Positions 1 through 5,814 of a stretch of 6,575 nucleotides of DNA are shown here, one piece after another. How positions within the stretch are numbered: position 1 is the first letter of the stretch; every line of letters starts with the position of its first letter. The DNA comes from an uncultured Veillonella sp. (GTDB taxonomy: Bacteria; Bacillota; Negativicutes; Veillonellales; Veillonellaceae): assembly GCA_900549805.1 (NCBI GenBank), contig URPV01000060.1, positions 1 to 6,575 of the forward strand, in the 5' to 3' direction. The notes below the pieces were generated by a model, which was not told where the DNA came from, did no database searches, and saw nothing but the letters and a program-made list of their open reading frames with translations. A program made the translations under genes and the position numbers.

Positions 1-52
1 GGATATTGCATAAGTTATTACAAATTGATATAGATTTTCGTTATCGAATATA

Positions 53-80
53 TTGATATTTATTATTATTTTGTTAAAAT
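53..80 (+). promoter_or_regulatory. Sigma70-type promoter of receptor 1
   Basis: A -35 element TTGATA (53-58, 5 of 6 to consensus) is followed after 16 bp by TAAAAT (75-80, 5 of 6), with a TG at 72-73 that makes it an extended -10. Transcription would start near 87 and give a leader of about 74 nt before the receptor ATG. A similar, weaker pair (TTGATA 25-30, TATATT 49-54) lies just upstream. The elements were read by eye in AT-rich DNA, so the exact promoter is probable rather than certain. Confidence 0.6.
54..68 (+). promoter_or_regulatory. Fur box, receptor 1 promoter
   Basis: The 15-mer TGATATTTATTATTA matches the inverted-repeat Fur consensus TGATAATNATTATCA at 12 of 14 specified positions. 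It sits across the -35 element and spacer of the promoter for the following receptor, the expected place for an operator that blocks RNA polymerase when iron is plentiful. Fur control of TonB-dependent receptors is established in many bacteria. That this site is bound here is inference, and AT-rich DNA gives some chance matches. Confidence 0.6.
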
Positions 81-160
81 TATGGTTGGATTAAATATAG
101 AAAGTTTTTAATACTATTAGCTTTCCATATGAGTGTGATTGTTATATAAGGAGTTTAGAC

Positions 161-2314
161 ATGAACAAGCGTTTCTATCGCAATTGGTTATGTGCGACTC
201 TTTTGTTGTCCATGCCTATGACAACATTTGCCGCAGAATACCAATTAGACGATTTTGTCGTATCTGGTAACCGTATCCACGAAGCACCGATTACAGAGCA
301 TAATGAAGTACCAGGTGGTCAAGTGGCCCGTACGGCCGACTATGGTATCTTGGGTAACCGCGATACCATGACAACACCATTTAATGCGACCACATTTACG
401 GACAAGACAATTAATGATATTCAAGCTAGCAATGTTACGGATGTAATTGCTAACGATGCGTCCACCAATAACCAAACCCTTTCTGGAGCCTCTCAAGCTT
501 GGGCTATTCGCGGTTTCCGGGCTCAACAACAAGACGTATCCTTCAACGGCTTGCATGGTATTGCACCACGATTCTACACAGGGGTAGAAGGGATTGACCG
601 GATCGAAGTTCTAAAAGGGGCATCGGCCCTCTTATATGGCATGTCTCCAAATGGGTCCGTCGGTGGTAACATCAACTATGTACCAAAACGGGCTAAGGCT
701 GGGGAAAACCAAAACTCTGTTAAGCTTTCTTACGGTGATGGCCGTCAATTCGGTCAACAAATCGACTGGGGGACTCGTACTGCTGATGGCAAGTGGGGCG
801 TGCACTTAACTGGTTATCACACCAATGGATCTACTTCCTTTAGCGATGAAAAAATCCAAACAAACTCCGCCTTTGTAGGCGTTGATCGCCAAGGTAGTCG
901 GTCTCGCTTCTACTTAGATGGTGGTTATATCTACAATAATATAGATAACCCACAGTACCGGGTACAATTTGCAGGCATTACGAATTCTCAAATTCAAAAT
1001 AATTATATTCGCCAACATGGTCTCCCATCTGCAGACCATAATAGAAAGTATGGCCTTGCTGATACCTATCGACACATAACTGAAAAATTTGGTGCTGCTC
1101 GATATGAATACGACTTCTCCAAGAATCTCATCGGTTTTGCTGCCCTAGGTATGCGCCAAACCAAGATGGACTATGCTTATAATGATTATCGCTTACAAGC
1201 TAATGGGACTGAACAATATCGTCTCCATAATAATAACCACATTAATAAGGCCGTTTCTGCTGAGGTGGGTTTAAAAGGTAAGTTCACAACAGGCTCTGTA
1301 AAACACGAAGTAACTGGTGTAGCAACACGTGTGGCTTGGAAACGCTATATGACCAACCAAACTGGTGCTTGGTCTAATCTAAGTGCTTTAACGCCGTCTA
1401 CGGTATCTAATTATACCCACCAGTATCCATGGAAGGCTGATCTTAACGATTCTAACTTGCTTTCTGGTGTAGCCTTAACCGATGTTATCTCTACTAAGGA
1501 TGACAAGTGGACCTTCGTGGTAGGTGGTCGTTACCAACACATTAGCCAGGTTATGAATAAAACCAATAAATCCTACAAGAAGGATGCTTGGTCTCCTGCC
1601 TTTGCTGTGGTGCATAAATTGAATGATAAGACATCCCTTTATGCCAACTATATGCAAGGCTTGACCATGGGTGACTTGGTTGACGATACTACCTATGCTA
1701 ATAATGGTGAGGTATTGTCTCCTTACAAGACAAAACAAGTAGAAGTGGGGGCTAAGTTCAATACAGGCAAATTCCTCACAACTGTATCTGCCTTCCAAAT
1801 GGATAAGGCCGATTCTCTAGTGGAAAATCGCGGCGGACACAAGTTCTTGACTAACGGTGCTAGGTCCCGTAATCGGGGGATTGAGATGTCCATCGCCGGG
1901 GAACCAAAAGCGGGTACACGGGTAATGGGATCTCTCATGTTCTTGGATGCGAAATATCGCAAGGCTCCAACCGATTACCAAGGTAATTCCGTTATGGGTA
2001 CACCACGTTGGCAAGCAGTGGCTCGCCTTGAACAAGATATCAAATCTGTTAAGGGCTTATCTGTAAACCTCCGGGCTAACTACCAAGGTCCTGCCTACAT
2101 TGATCAATGGAATACCTACAAAGTAGGTGGCCGCATGACTTGGGACATGGGTGCTCGCTATGAATTCAAAGGCATGGGTGGTCATCCGATGATTTTGCGT
2201 GCTGATGTGTATAACATCTTCAACAAGGACTACTGGAATGCCTTGTCTAACCAACCAGCACTCTATGTTGGTAAAGGCCGTACGGGGGTCATTTCCTTGG
2301 AAGCTAAATTCTAG
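161..2314 (+). CDS. TonB-dependent siderophore receptor (receptor 1)
   Basis: Outer-membrane receptor of 717 residues, full length for the siderophore-receptor family, which takes up ferric chelates with energy from TonB-ExbB-ExbD. A signal peptide covers residues 1-24 or 25 (positive start, hydrophobic LCATLLLS, cleavage near TFA-A). A TonB-box-like segment DDFVV follows at 30-34. The plug domain occupies about 50-176: it has IRGF (116-119), the IEVLKGASALLYG motif (148-160) and NGSVGGNINYVPK (164-176), the pattern of ferrichrome/hydroxamate-type receptors such as FhuA and FcuA. The rest is beta-barrel, ending in the aromatic residue F717 used for barrel assembly. The ATG is fixed by AAGGAG at 148-153 with 7 nt spacing and by the signal peptide. 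A Fur-like site lies upstream and a terminator downstream, so it is probably monocistronic. A hydroxamate siderophore is the likeliest ligand class, but the ligand itself cannot be read. Confidence 0.93.
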   Translation: MNKRFYRNWLCATLLLSMPMTTFAAEYQLDDFVVSGNRIHEAPITEHNEVPGGQVARTADYGILGNRDTMTTPFNATTFTDKTINDIQASNVTDVIANDASTNNQTLSGASQAWAIRGFRAQQQDVSFNGLHGIAPRFYTGVEGIDRIEVLKGASALLYGMSPNGSVGGNINYVPKRAKAGENQNSVKLSYGDGRQFGQQIDWGTRTADGKWGVHLTGYHTNGSTSFSDEKIQTNSAFVGVDRQGSRSRFYLDGGYIYNNIDNPQYRVQFAGITNSQIQNNYIRQHGLPSADHNRKYGLADTYRHITEKFGAARYEYDFSKNLIGFAALGMRQTKMDYAYNDYRLQANGTEQYRLHNNNHINKAVSAEVGLKGKFTTGSVKHEVTGVATRVAWKRYMTNQTGAWSNLSALTPSTVSNYTHQYPWKADLNDSNLLSGVALTDVISTKDDKWTFVVGGRYQHISQVMNKTNKSYKKDAWSPAFAVVHKLNDKTSLYANYMQGLTMGDLVDDTTYANNGEVLSPYKTKQVEVGAKFNTGKFLTTVSAFQMDKADSLVENRGGHKFLTNGARSRNRGIEMSIAGEPKAGTRVMGSLMFLDAKYRKAPTDYQGNSVMGTPRWQAVARLEQDIKSVKGLSVNLRANYQGPAYIDQWNTYKVGGRMTWDMGARYEFKGMGGHPMILRADVYNIFNKDYWNALSNQPALYVGKGRTGVISLEAKF

Positions 2315-2351
2315 ATTTTCTAATTAGTAACTAATATCTATAAGAACACAT

Positions 2352-2386
2352 AAAGGATAGCTATTATCAAATAGCTATCCTTTTTT
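2352..2386 (+). terminator. Intrinsic terminator after receptor 1
   Basis: A perfect 14-bp inverted repeat (2352-2365 with 2370-2383) encloses a 4-nt loop ATCA and runs into a T tract at 2381-2386. It starts 37 nt after the receptor stop codon and should end that transcript cleanly, separating receptor 1 from the importer operon. The stem is flanked by A's on one side and T's on the other, so it could also work for transcripts coming from the opposite strand. Confidence 0.92.
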
Positions 2387-2498
2387 ATTATATTTTTATT
2401 ATATCAAAATAGGCCGACACACATTAAATGTATTATATTTAATTACTGATTTCATAGATGTAAATAACAAAAATTCATAGTCTTATGCAAAATAAATA
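2387..2498. other. AT-rich intergenic DNA, no gene seen
   Basis: This is the first part of a roughly 500-base stretch without an intact gene. It is very AT-rich and has no open frame with a ribosome binding site on either strand, and no tRNA-like or other recognisable RNA fold. What follows up to the importer is listed separately: two Fur-like sites, a gene remnant and a hairpin. Confidence 0.6.
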
Positions 2499-2513
2499 TG
2501 ATAAAAGATATCA
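2499..2513 (+). promoter_or_regulatory. Fur-box-like palindrome (distal site)
   Basis: TGATAAAAGATATCA matches the Fur consensus TGATAATNATTATCA at 11 of 14 specified positions, with both outer arms (TGATAA and TATCA) intact. With flanking bases the hairpin arms are ATGATA (2498-2503) and TATCAT (2509-2514). It lies about 300 nt before the importer start and 39 nt before the next Fur-like site. Binding by Fur is inference. Confidence 0.4.
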
Positions 2514-2552
2514 TTTGTACATTAAAAATTCATAAACAAAACATAAAATAAA

Positions 2553-2567
2553 TAAGAATTATTTTCA
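2553..2567 (+). promoter_or_regulatory. Fur-box-like site (proximal)
   Basis: TAAGAATTATTTTCA matches the Fur consensus at 11 of 14 specified positions. A possible -10 hexamer TAAAAT lies next to it at 2544-2549, but no convincing -35 was found. The site probably controls whatever transcript enters the gene remnant and importer operon downstream. The promoter itself is not settled. Confidence 0.45.
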
Positions 2568-2605
2568 ATGTTAAAAGTAAGAATGTGAGAGAAGTGTGTG
2601 TATAT

Positions 2606-2722
2606 TCAAGCGAAGGTCGTATGTATGAACTCTTGCGTACCCTTTGTCCAGGCGCGACTGTTATTAGCGTGGCACACCGCCTCTACTTGCGCGATTACCA
2701 CGACCGAGAAGTAGAGATATAA
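2606..2722 (+). pseudogene. C-terminal remnant of SbmA/YddA-type ABC transporter
   Basis: The frame ending at TAA 2720-2722 reads SSEGRMYELLRTL, then TVISVAHR, then a YHDREVEI ending. This is the last part of an ABC ATPase domain: the helix after Walker B and D-loop, the strand with the switch histidine (H of VAHR, codon 2675-2677), and the short C-terminus typical of the fused membrane-ATPase transporters of the SbmA/BacA/YddA family. Walker A, signature and Walker B motifs and the whole membrane part are absent. Upstream of about 2606 the homology stops and AT-rich intergenic sequence begins. The frame stays open back to 2552, but only a GTG (2585) or an internal ATG (2621) could start it and neither looks like a real start. 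I read it as the 3' scar of a deleted gene, probably non-functional as protein, now forming part of the importer's leader. The family assignment rests on eye recognition of the tail. Confidence 0.75.
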
Positions 2723-2734
2723 ATTTAATTAGTT

Positions 2735-2748
2735 AGAGCTGTAGCTCT
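2735..2748 (+). repeat. Small hairpin and AGCTGTAG direct repeat
   Basis: AGAGCT-GT-AGCTCT forms a 6-bp inverted repeat between the gene remnant and the importer start. The octamer AGCTGTAG within it (2737-2744) recurs at 2759-2766, 22 nt further on, about two helical turns. There is no T tract, so it is not an intrinsic terminator. It may be an operator for a second regulator or a leader structure, or chance. Confidence 0.35.
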
Positions 2749-2805
2749 TGCCGTTTATAGCTGTAGATTTAGTAATCTTAGTTGCATGTATCCCATAGAG
2801 GATAG

Positions 2806-2812
2806 AAAGGAG
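2806..2812 (+). promoter_or_regulatory. Ribosome binding site deciding the permease start
   Basis: AAAGGAG at 2806-2812 lies 5 nt before the ATG at 2818. The alternative in-frame GTG at 2812 overlaps the last base of this site and could not be served by it, so the ATG is chosen. Confidence 0.85.
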
Positions 2813-2817
2813 TGCTT

Positions 2818-3855
2818 ATGACCCAAGCTAGAGTGATAGCCGTCCAATGGGGACTCCTGCTTATGCTGGCTATCTCCCTTGTTCTGGCCCTAGGCATAGG
2901 GTCCGTTATGCTCAGTCCTAGTCAAGTGTGGCACATTATCTGGTCACAGATTATCGGCCAGGACTCTGGGCTCTCGCCAGCCTTGGTCGATATCATATGG
3001 GATATTCGATTACCTCGAGTGCTCTTAGCGGCTATTGTCGGGGCGGGACTAGCCTTGTCAGGCCTTATCATGCAAGCCTCTGTACAGAATCCACTGGCGG
3101 AACCCTTTATTTTGGGGATTGCCTCTGGCGCTTCTGTTGGCGCTGTAGGGACCATCCTTCTTGGCGGAACCATCCTAGTAGGTGGCATGAGCCTTGGTGT
3201 CCCCATGGGGGCCTTTCTAGGTGCTATATTAGCGACTCTAGGTGTTCTTCTTTTGGCCGGCATTCGAACTCGCATGTCCACAGTCCGTTTGATTTTAGCT
3301 GGCGCAGTGGTCAGCGCCCTATGCACGGCCTTATCTAATTTCATCATTTATATGGCCGGTAATACAGAGGGAATTCAAACAGCCACCTTTTGGATGATGG
3401 GGTCACTCAGCAATGCTCGTTGGGATGGCCTAGTTCTGCCTATGGCTATAGTGGCTATCATGGTAGCTTATTTTGCCAGTCAGGTTAGGTCACTAGACGC
3501 CTTGCTTTTGGGGGAAGAGGCCGCTATGACTCTGGGGATTGATGCCAATAAAAAACGGCGTACCTATATGGCCCTTATCGCCCTCCTTACCGGTATTCTG
3601 GTATCCCAATGTGGCATTATCGGCTTTGTGGGGTTAGTCATCCCTCATATGATGCGATCCTTGGTAGGTGCCTCTCATGGAAGAAACTTGCCCATGGTCG
3701 TCGTCTTTGGGGCTATTTTCCTAGTTTGGGCAGATTTATTGAGTCGTGTCCTCTTGCCGTCTGGTGATTTACCGATTGGGATTATTACGGCCCTTATGGG
3801 AGCGCCACTCTTCATGCGGTTACTCTTTGGCAATGCTAAGAATTTTGGAGGTTGA
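2818..3855 (+). CDS. FecCD/BtuC-family ABC importer permease
   Basis: Inner-membrane permease of 345 residues, usual length for the FecCD/BtuC/FhuB-half family that imports ferric siderophores, haem or cobalamin. The protein is almost wholly hydrophobic and should form about ten helices. Family landmarks are visible: RLPR (64-67) before helix 2, MQ-x3-QNPLA (85-94), LGI-x2-GA (99-105), the cytoplasmic coupling segment LGEEAAMTLG (231-240) that docks on the ATPase, and GIIGFVGLVIPHMMR (266-280). Only one permease gene is present, so the channel is most likely a homodimer as in BtuCD. The downstream ATPase starts 1 nt after this stop, indicating one operon and probable translational coupling. 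Expression is probably iron-controlled through the Fur-like sites at 2499-2567. The substrate cannot be told from the permease alone. Confidence 0.95.
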   Translation: MTQARVIAVQWGLLLMLAISLVLALGIGSVMLSPSQVWHIIWSQIIGQDSGLSPALVDIIWDIRLPRVLLAAIVGAGLALSGLIMQASVQNPLAEPFILGIASGASVGAVGTILLGGTILVGGMSLGVPMGAFLGAILATLGVLLLAGIRTRMSTVRLILAGAVVSALCTALSNFIIYMAGNTEGIQTATFWMMGSLSNARWDGLVLPMAIVAIMVAYFASQVRSLDALLLGEEAAMTLGIDANKKRRTYMALIALLTGILVSQCGIIGFVGLVIPHMMRSLVGASHGRNLPMVVVFGAIFLVWADLLSRVLLPSGDLPIGIITALMGAPLFMRLLFGNAKNFGG

Positions 3856-3856
3856 G

Positions 3857-4678
3857 ATGGACCATATTACAATTGATAATCTCCACTATTCTGTGGCTAG
3901 TAAGGAAATCCTGAAAGGGATCTCCTTAGACCTAGGTGGTCATGAATTTGTAGGCCTTATAGGCCCTAATGGATGTGGTAAGTCCACCTTGCTAAAGCAC
4001 ATCTACCGGGTTAACCCTATACAGACAGGTCAGATTTATCTAGATGGTCAGCCTTTAGGGGATATTCCCCTTAGGGAGTCGGCCCGCAAGATTGCCGTTA
4101 TGGGCCAATTTACTAGGATGGACTTTGACTTCACTGTCTTTCAAATAGCTCTGATGGGACGGACACCCTATAAAAAGAGCTTCCAGGAGGATACAGAAGA
4201 GGACTATGCTAAGGTCCAGTTAGCCTTGGAAGGGGTTGGTATGTGGCAGGCGAGAGACCGGTCTTTTACAACCTTGTCTGGGGGCGAACAGCAACGGGTC
4301 CTCCTAGCCCGGGCCCTGGTGCAAGAACCTGAGTATTTGGTCCTAGATGAACCTACCAACCATTTGGATATTACCTATCAATTGGAACTGTTAAAAACTG
4401 TTAAATCTCTCGGCATTGGCATTGTGGCAGCACTTCATGAGCTCAATTTAGCAGCTCTTTTCTGTGACCGCATTTGCATCTTGAAGGATGGTTGTATACA
4501 GGCCTTAGGAAAACCCCATGAGGTTATTACGGAGGAGACCCTCTATAAGACCTATGGCGTTCATTCAATTGTTCACTGTGATGAACATGCTATTCCTCAT
4601 GTGCGTTACCTGGTTGATGATCTGGATGAAAATAAGCAGCCCTTGGAGGGGAAACTAGGGGGGAATAGCTATGACTAG
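3857..4678 (+). CDS. FecE/FhuC-family ABC importer ATPase
   Basis: Cytoplasmic ATPase of 273 residues, normal for the iron-chelate/cobalamin importer family, powering the adjoining permease. All catalytic motifs are present: Walker A GPNGCGKST (36-44, with K42), Q-loop Q84, signature LSGGE (140-144), Walker B YLVLDE (160-165, catalytic E165), D-loop NHLD (168-171) and switch H194. A C-terminal extension of about 40 acidic residues follows the core, common in this family. The start ATG at 3857 is preceded by GGAGG (3847-3851) inside the end of the permease gene and fits the N-terminus MDHITIDNLHYSV of family members. A longer frame from 3746 exists but lies inside the permease gene and adds unrelated residues. 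The gene overlaps the next one by 8 nt. Confidence 0.96.
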   Translation: MDHITIDNLHYSVASKEILKGISLDLGGHEFVGLIGPNGCGKSTLLKHIYRVNPIQTGQIYLDGQPLGDIPLRESARKIAVMGQFTRMDFDFTVFQIALMGRTPYKKSFQEDTEEDYAKVQLALEGVGMWQARDRSFTTLSGGEQQRVLLARALVQEPEYLVLDEPTNHLDITYQLELLKTVKSLGIGIVAALHELNLAALFCDRICILKDGCIQALGKPHEVITEETLYKTYGVHSIVHCDEHAIPHVRYLVDDLDENKQPLEGKLGGNSYD

Positions 4679-5693
4679 TACCCTATCAAAGGTCCTGCAG
4701 GCCCTATTAGGCTTATTGGCCACCGCTTTGGTTTTGTGGTTGGGATTCACCCATGGTATGGGGCGAGCGCAAGATAGGAGTGTAGCCATAGGGTCTGGTC
4801 AGAGCCTAGTAGAACTCAGTAATTTTGATGGTGATGGGCACTCCTTAATCCAAAGCTACAAGGTTCCTCCAAAGCGGGTTTTAGTGACCTATCCAGGGGC
4901 GACAGAACTACTCATAGCCTTGGGTCTAGAGGACCGGATTGTGGGGACCGTAAAACCCTATGGGATAGAGCCAGCTGACCTTGCCGGCCCCTATGGAAAG
5001 TTACCCATCTTAGAGGCACCCTTTGTTCCCTCTAAAGAAGAAACCTTGGCCTATGAACCAGACTTAATCATTGGTTGGAACCACCACTTTTTGCCCGGTG
5101 CTTTAGGCCAAGTGGAGCATTGGCAACGCCAAGGCATTGCCACCTATATTGTGCCAGCTACAGTAAGGCGAGGAAAACCAAAACTGCAAGAAATACTCTA
5201 TCCCTTTATCGATGATATGGGAAAAATATTCGGTGAAGAATCACGGGCAGAAGCCTATAAACAAGGGCTGGATGAGCGGATTAAGGCGGTGGAAAGTAAG
5301 GCAAAGCAAAGGGCCTACAAACCTAGCATAATGATTCTTCAGTCCTATGGAAATTCCACTTATACGGCTTATGGAGAAAATTATGTTATCCAAGATATTG
5401 TGGAAAAGGCCGGTGGCCGCCCCTTGGTTCCACAGGGGATGACCGCCGTAGGGCCAGAGCGTATTCTAGCCTATGATCCAGACTACATTGTCTTAGTCAT
5501 GTCCGATGAGGATGGGGATAGAGATGCCTTTACGAAAAATGGTAAAGAATTACTGGAAAAAGATCCCAAACTTGGCCATATGTCGGCTATTATGAAGGGC
5601 CGCATTATCCCTGTCCCATTCTCTGCTGTTAATAACGGCAACGGTCGCCTTGTTGATGCCCTAGAGTGGATAGGGGCTGGTATAGATCAATAG
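4671..5693 (+). CDS. FecB/BtuF-type periplasmic binding protein
   Basis: Binding protein of 340 residues of the class III (TroA/BtuF-like, periplasmic-binding-protein 2) family, which captures the chelate in the periplasm and hands it to the permease. Visible features are the N-lobe start RVLVTYPGATELLIALGLEDRIVG, a PDLIIGW strand (residues about 130-136), a long central helix with AEAYKQGLDERIKAVESK, and C-lobe strands PSIMILQ and PDYIVLV. The N-terminus has a hydrophobic run (residues 8-26) and a possible signal peptidase I site at GRA-Q (A33). The whole protein lacks cysteine, so it is not a lipoprotein: it is either soluble in the periplasm or anchored by an uncleaved N-terminus. Its ATG lies within the end of the ATPase gene (8 nt overlap) behind a G-rich ribosome site near 4657-4663. 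Ligand unknown; a ferric siderophore is the best guess from the flanking receptors. Confidence 0.93.
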   Translation: MTSTLSKVLQALLGLLATALVLWLGFTHGMGRAQDRSVAIGSGQSLVELSNFDGDGHSLIQSYKVPPKRVLVTYPGATELLIALGLEDRIVGTVKPYGIEPADLAGPYGKLPILEAPFVPSKEETLAYEPDLIIGWNHHFLPGALGQVEHWQRQGIATYIVPATVRRGKPKLQEILYPFIDDMGKIFGEESRAEAYKQGLDERIKAVESKAKQRAYKPSIMILQSYGNSTYTAYGENYVIQDIVEKAGGRPLVPQGMTAVGPERILAYDPDYIVLVMSDEDGDRDAFTKNGKELLEKDPKLGHMSAIMKGRIIPVPFSAVNNGNGRLVDALEWIGAGIDQ

Positions 5694-5708
5694 TGATAGA
5701 AATTATTA
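5694..5708 (+). promoter_or_regulatory. Fur-box-like site 1 before receptor 2
   Basis: TGATAGAAATTATTA begins right after the binding-protein stop codon and matches the Fur consensus TGATAATNATTATCA at 11 of 14 specified positions. It is separated by 1 nt from the next Fur-like site, an arrangement known for tandem Fur dimers. Binding is inference. Confidence 0.45.
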
Positions 5709-5725
5709 GAATCAATGATTATCAT
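5697..5725 (+). promoter_or_regulatory. Possible promoter of receptor 2
   Basis: TAGAAA (5697-5702, 4 of 6 to the -35 consensus) and TATCAT (5720-5725, 5 of 6 to the -10) are 17 bp apart. Both elements fall within the two Fur-like sites, which would suit iron repression. No terminator is visible between the importer operon and this gene, so read-through transcription into receptor 2 is also possible. Confidence 0.4.
5710..5724 (+). promoter_or_regulatory. Fur-box-like site 2 before receptor 2
   Basis: The right half is a perfect consensus arm (ATTATCA, 5718-5724). The left half keeps only AAT, so the total is 10 of 14. The core TGATTATCA (5716-5724) is a short palindrome of its own. It overlaps the proposed -10 element. 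Confidence 0.45.
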
Positions 5726-5752
5726 GTGGAGCTAAGTAGCTTTCAGATTTAG

Positions 5753-5782
5753 ATATACATATACATATACATATACAAATAC
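5753..5782 (+). repeat. ATATAC hexanucleotide tandem repeat
   Basis: Four perfect copies of ATATAC (5753-5776) are followed by a one-base variant AAATAC (5777-5782). The tract lies between the Fur-like sites and the ribosome binding site of receptor 2, in the presumed untranslated leader or, if the promoter is further down, in its spacer. Such tracts can gain or lose units by slippage. With only four to five units the rate here would be low. Several TATACA hexamers in it resemble -10 elements. Confidence 0.85.
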
Positions 5783-5814
5783 AATAACTTTTGAATAAAG
5801 AAGGGAAAACAACC

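Noticed and set aside
37..48. TTCG-TTAT-CGAA inverted repeat as a terminator of an upstream gene
   Set aside because: The stem is only 4 bp and the following sequence is mixed A/T, so it cannot be supported as a terminator or operator.
188..199. Cysteine 11 of receptor 1 as a lipoprotein attachment site
   Set aside because: The cysteine precedes the hydrophobic core of the signal peptide, and a signal peptidase I site follows at residues 24-25.
2621..2722. 33-codon small gene starting at ATG 2621 with GAAGG upstream
   Set aside because: The peptide is plainly the interior and end of an ABC ATPase domain, so the ATG and the purine run before it are normal coding sequence of the lost gene.
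2812..2817. GTG start two codons before the permease ATG
   Set aside because: The ribosome binding site AAAGGAG overlaps the GTG, whereas the ATG at 2818 has proper spacing.
2928..3338. 136-residue open frame on the + strand inside the permease gene
   Set aside because: It is a shifted-frame shadow of a clear FecCD-family gene, with biased composition (rich in W, H, S, R) and no ribosome site.
2922..3347. Minus-strand open frame opposite the permease
   Set aside because: It is antisense to a confident gene, its composition follows from the hydrophobic codons on the other strand, and it has no domain resemblance. The other minus-strand frames under the receptors fail for the same reasons.
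3746..3856. N-terminal extension of the ATPase by 37 residues
   Set aside because: It lies wholly inside the permease gene, has no family resemblance, and the ATG at 3857 has a good ribosome site and the expected N-terminus.
5730..5745. Terminator between the importer operon and receptor 2
   Set aside because: The AGCT-AAGT-AGCT inverted repeat is only about 4 bp long and is not followed by a real T tract.
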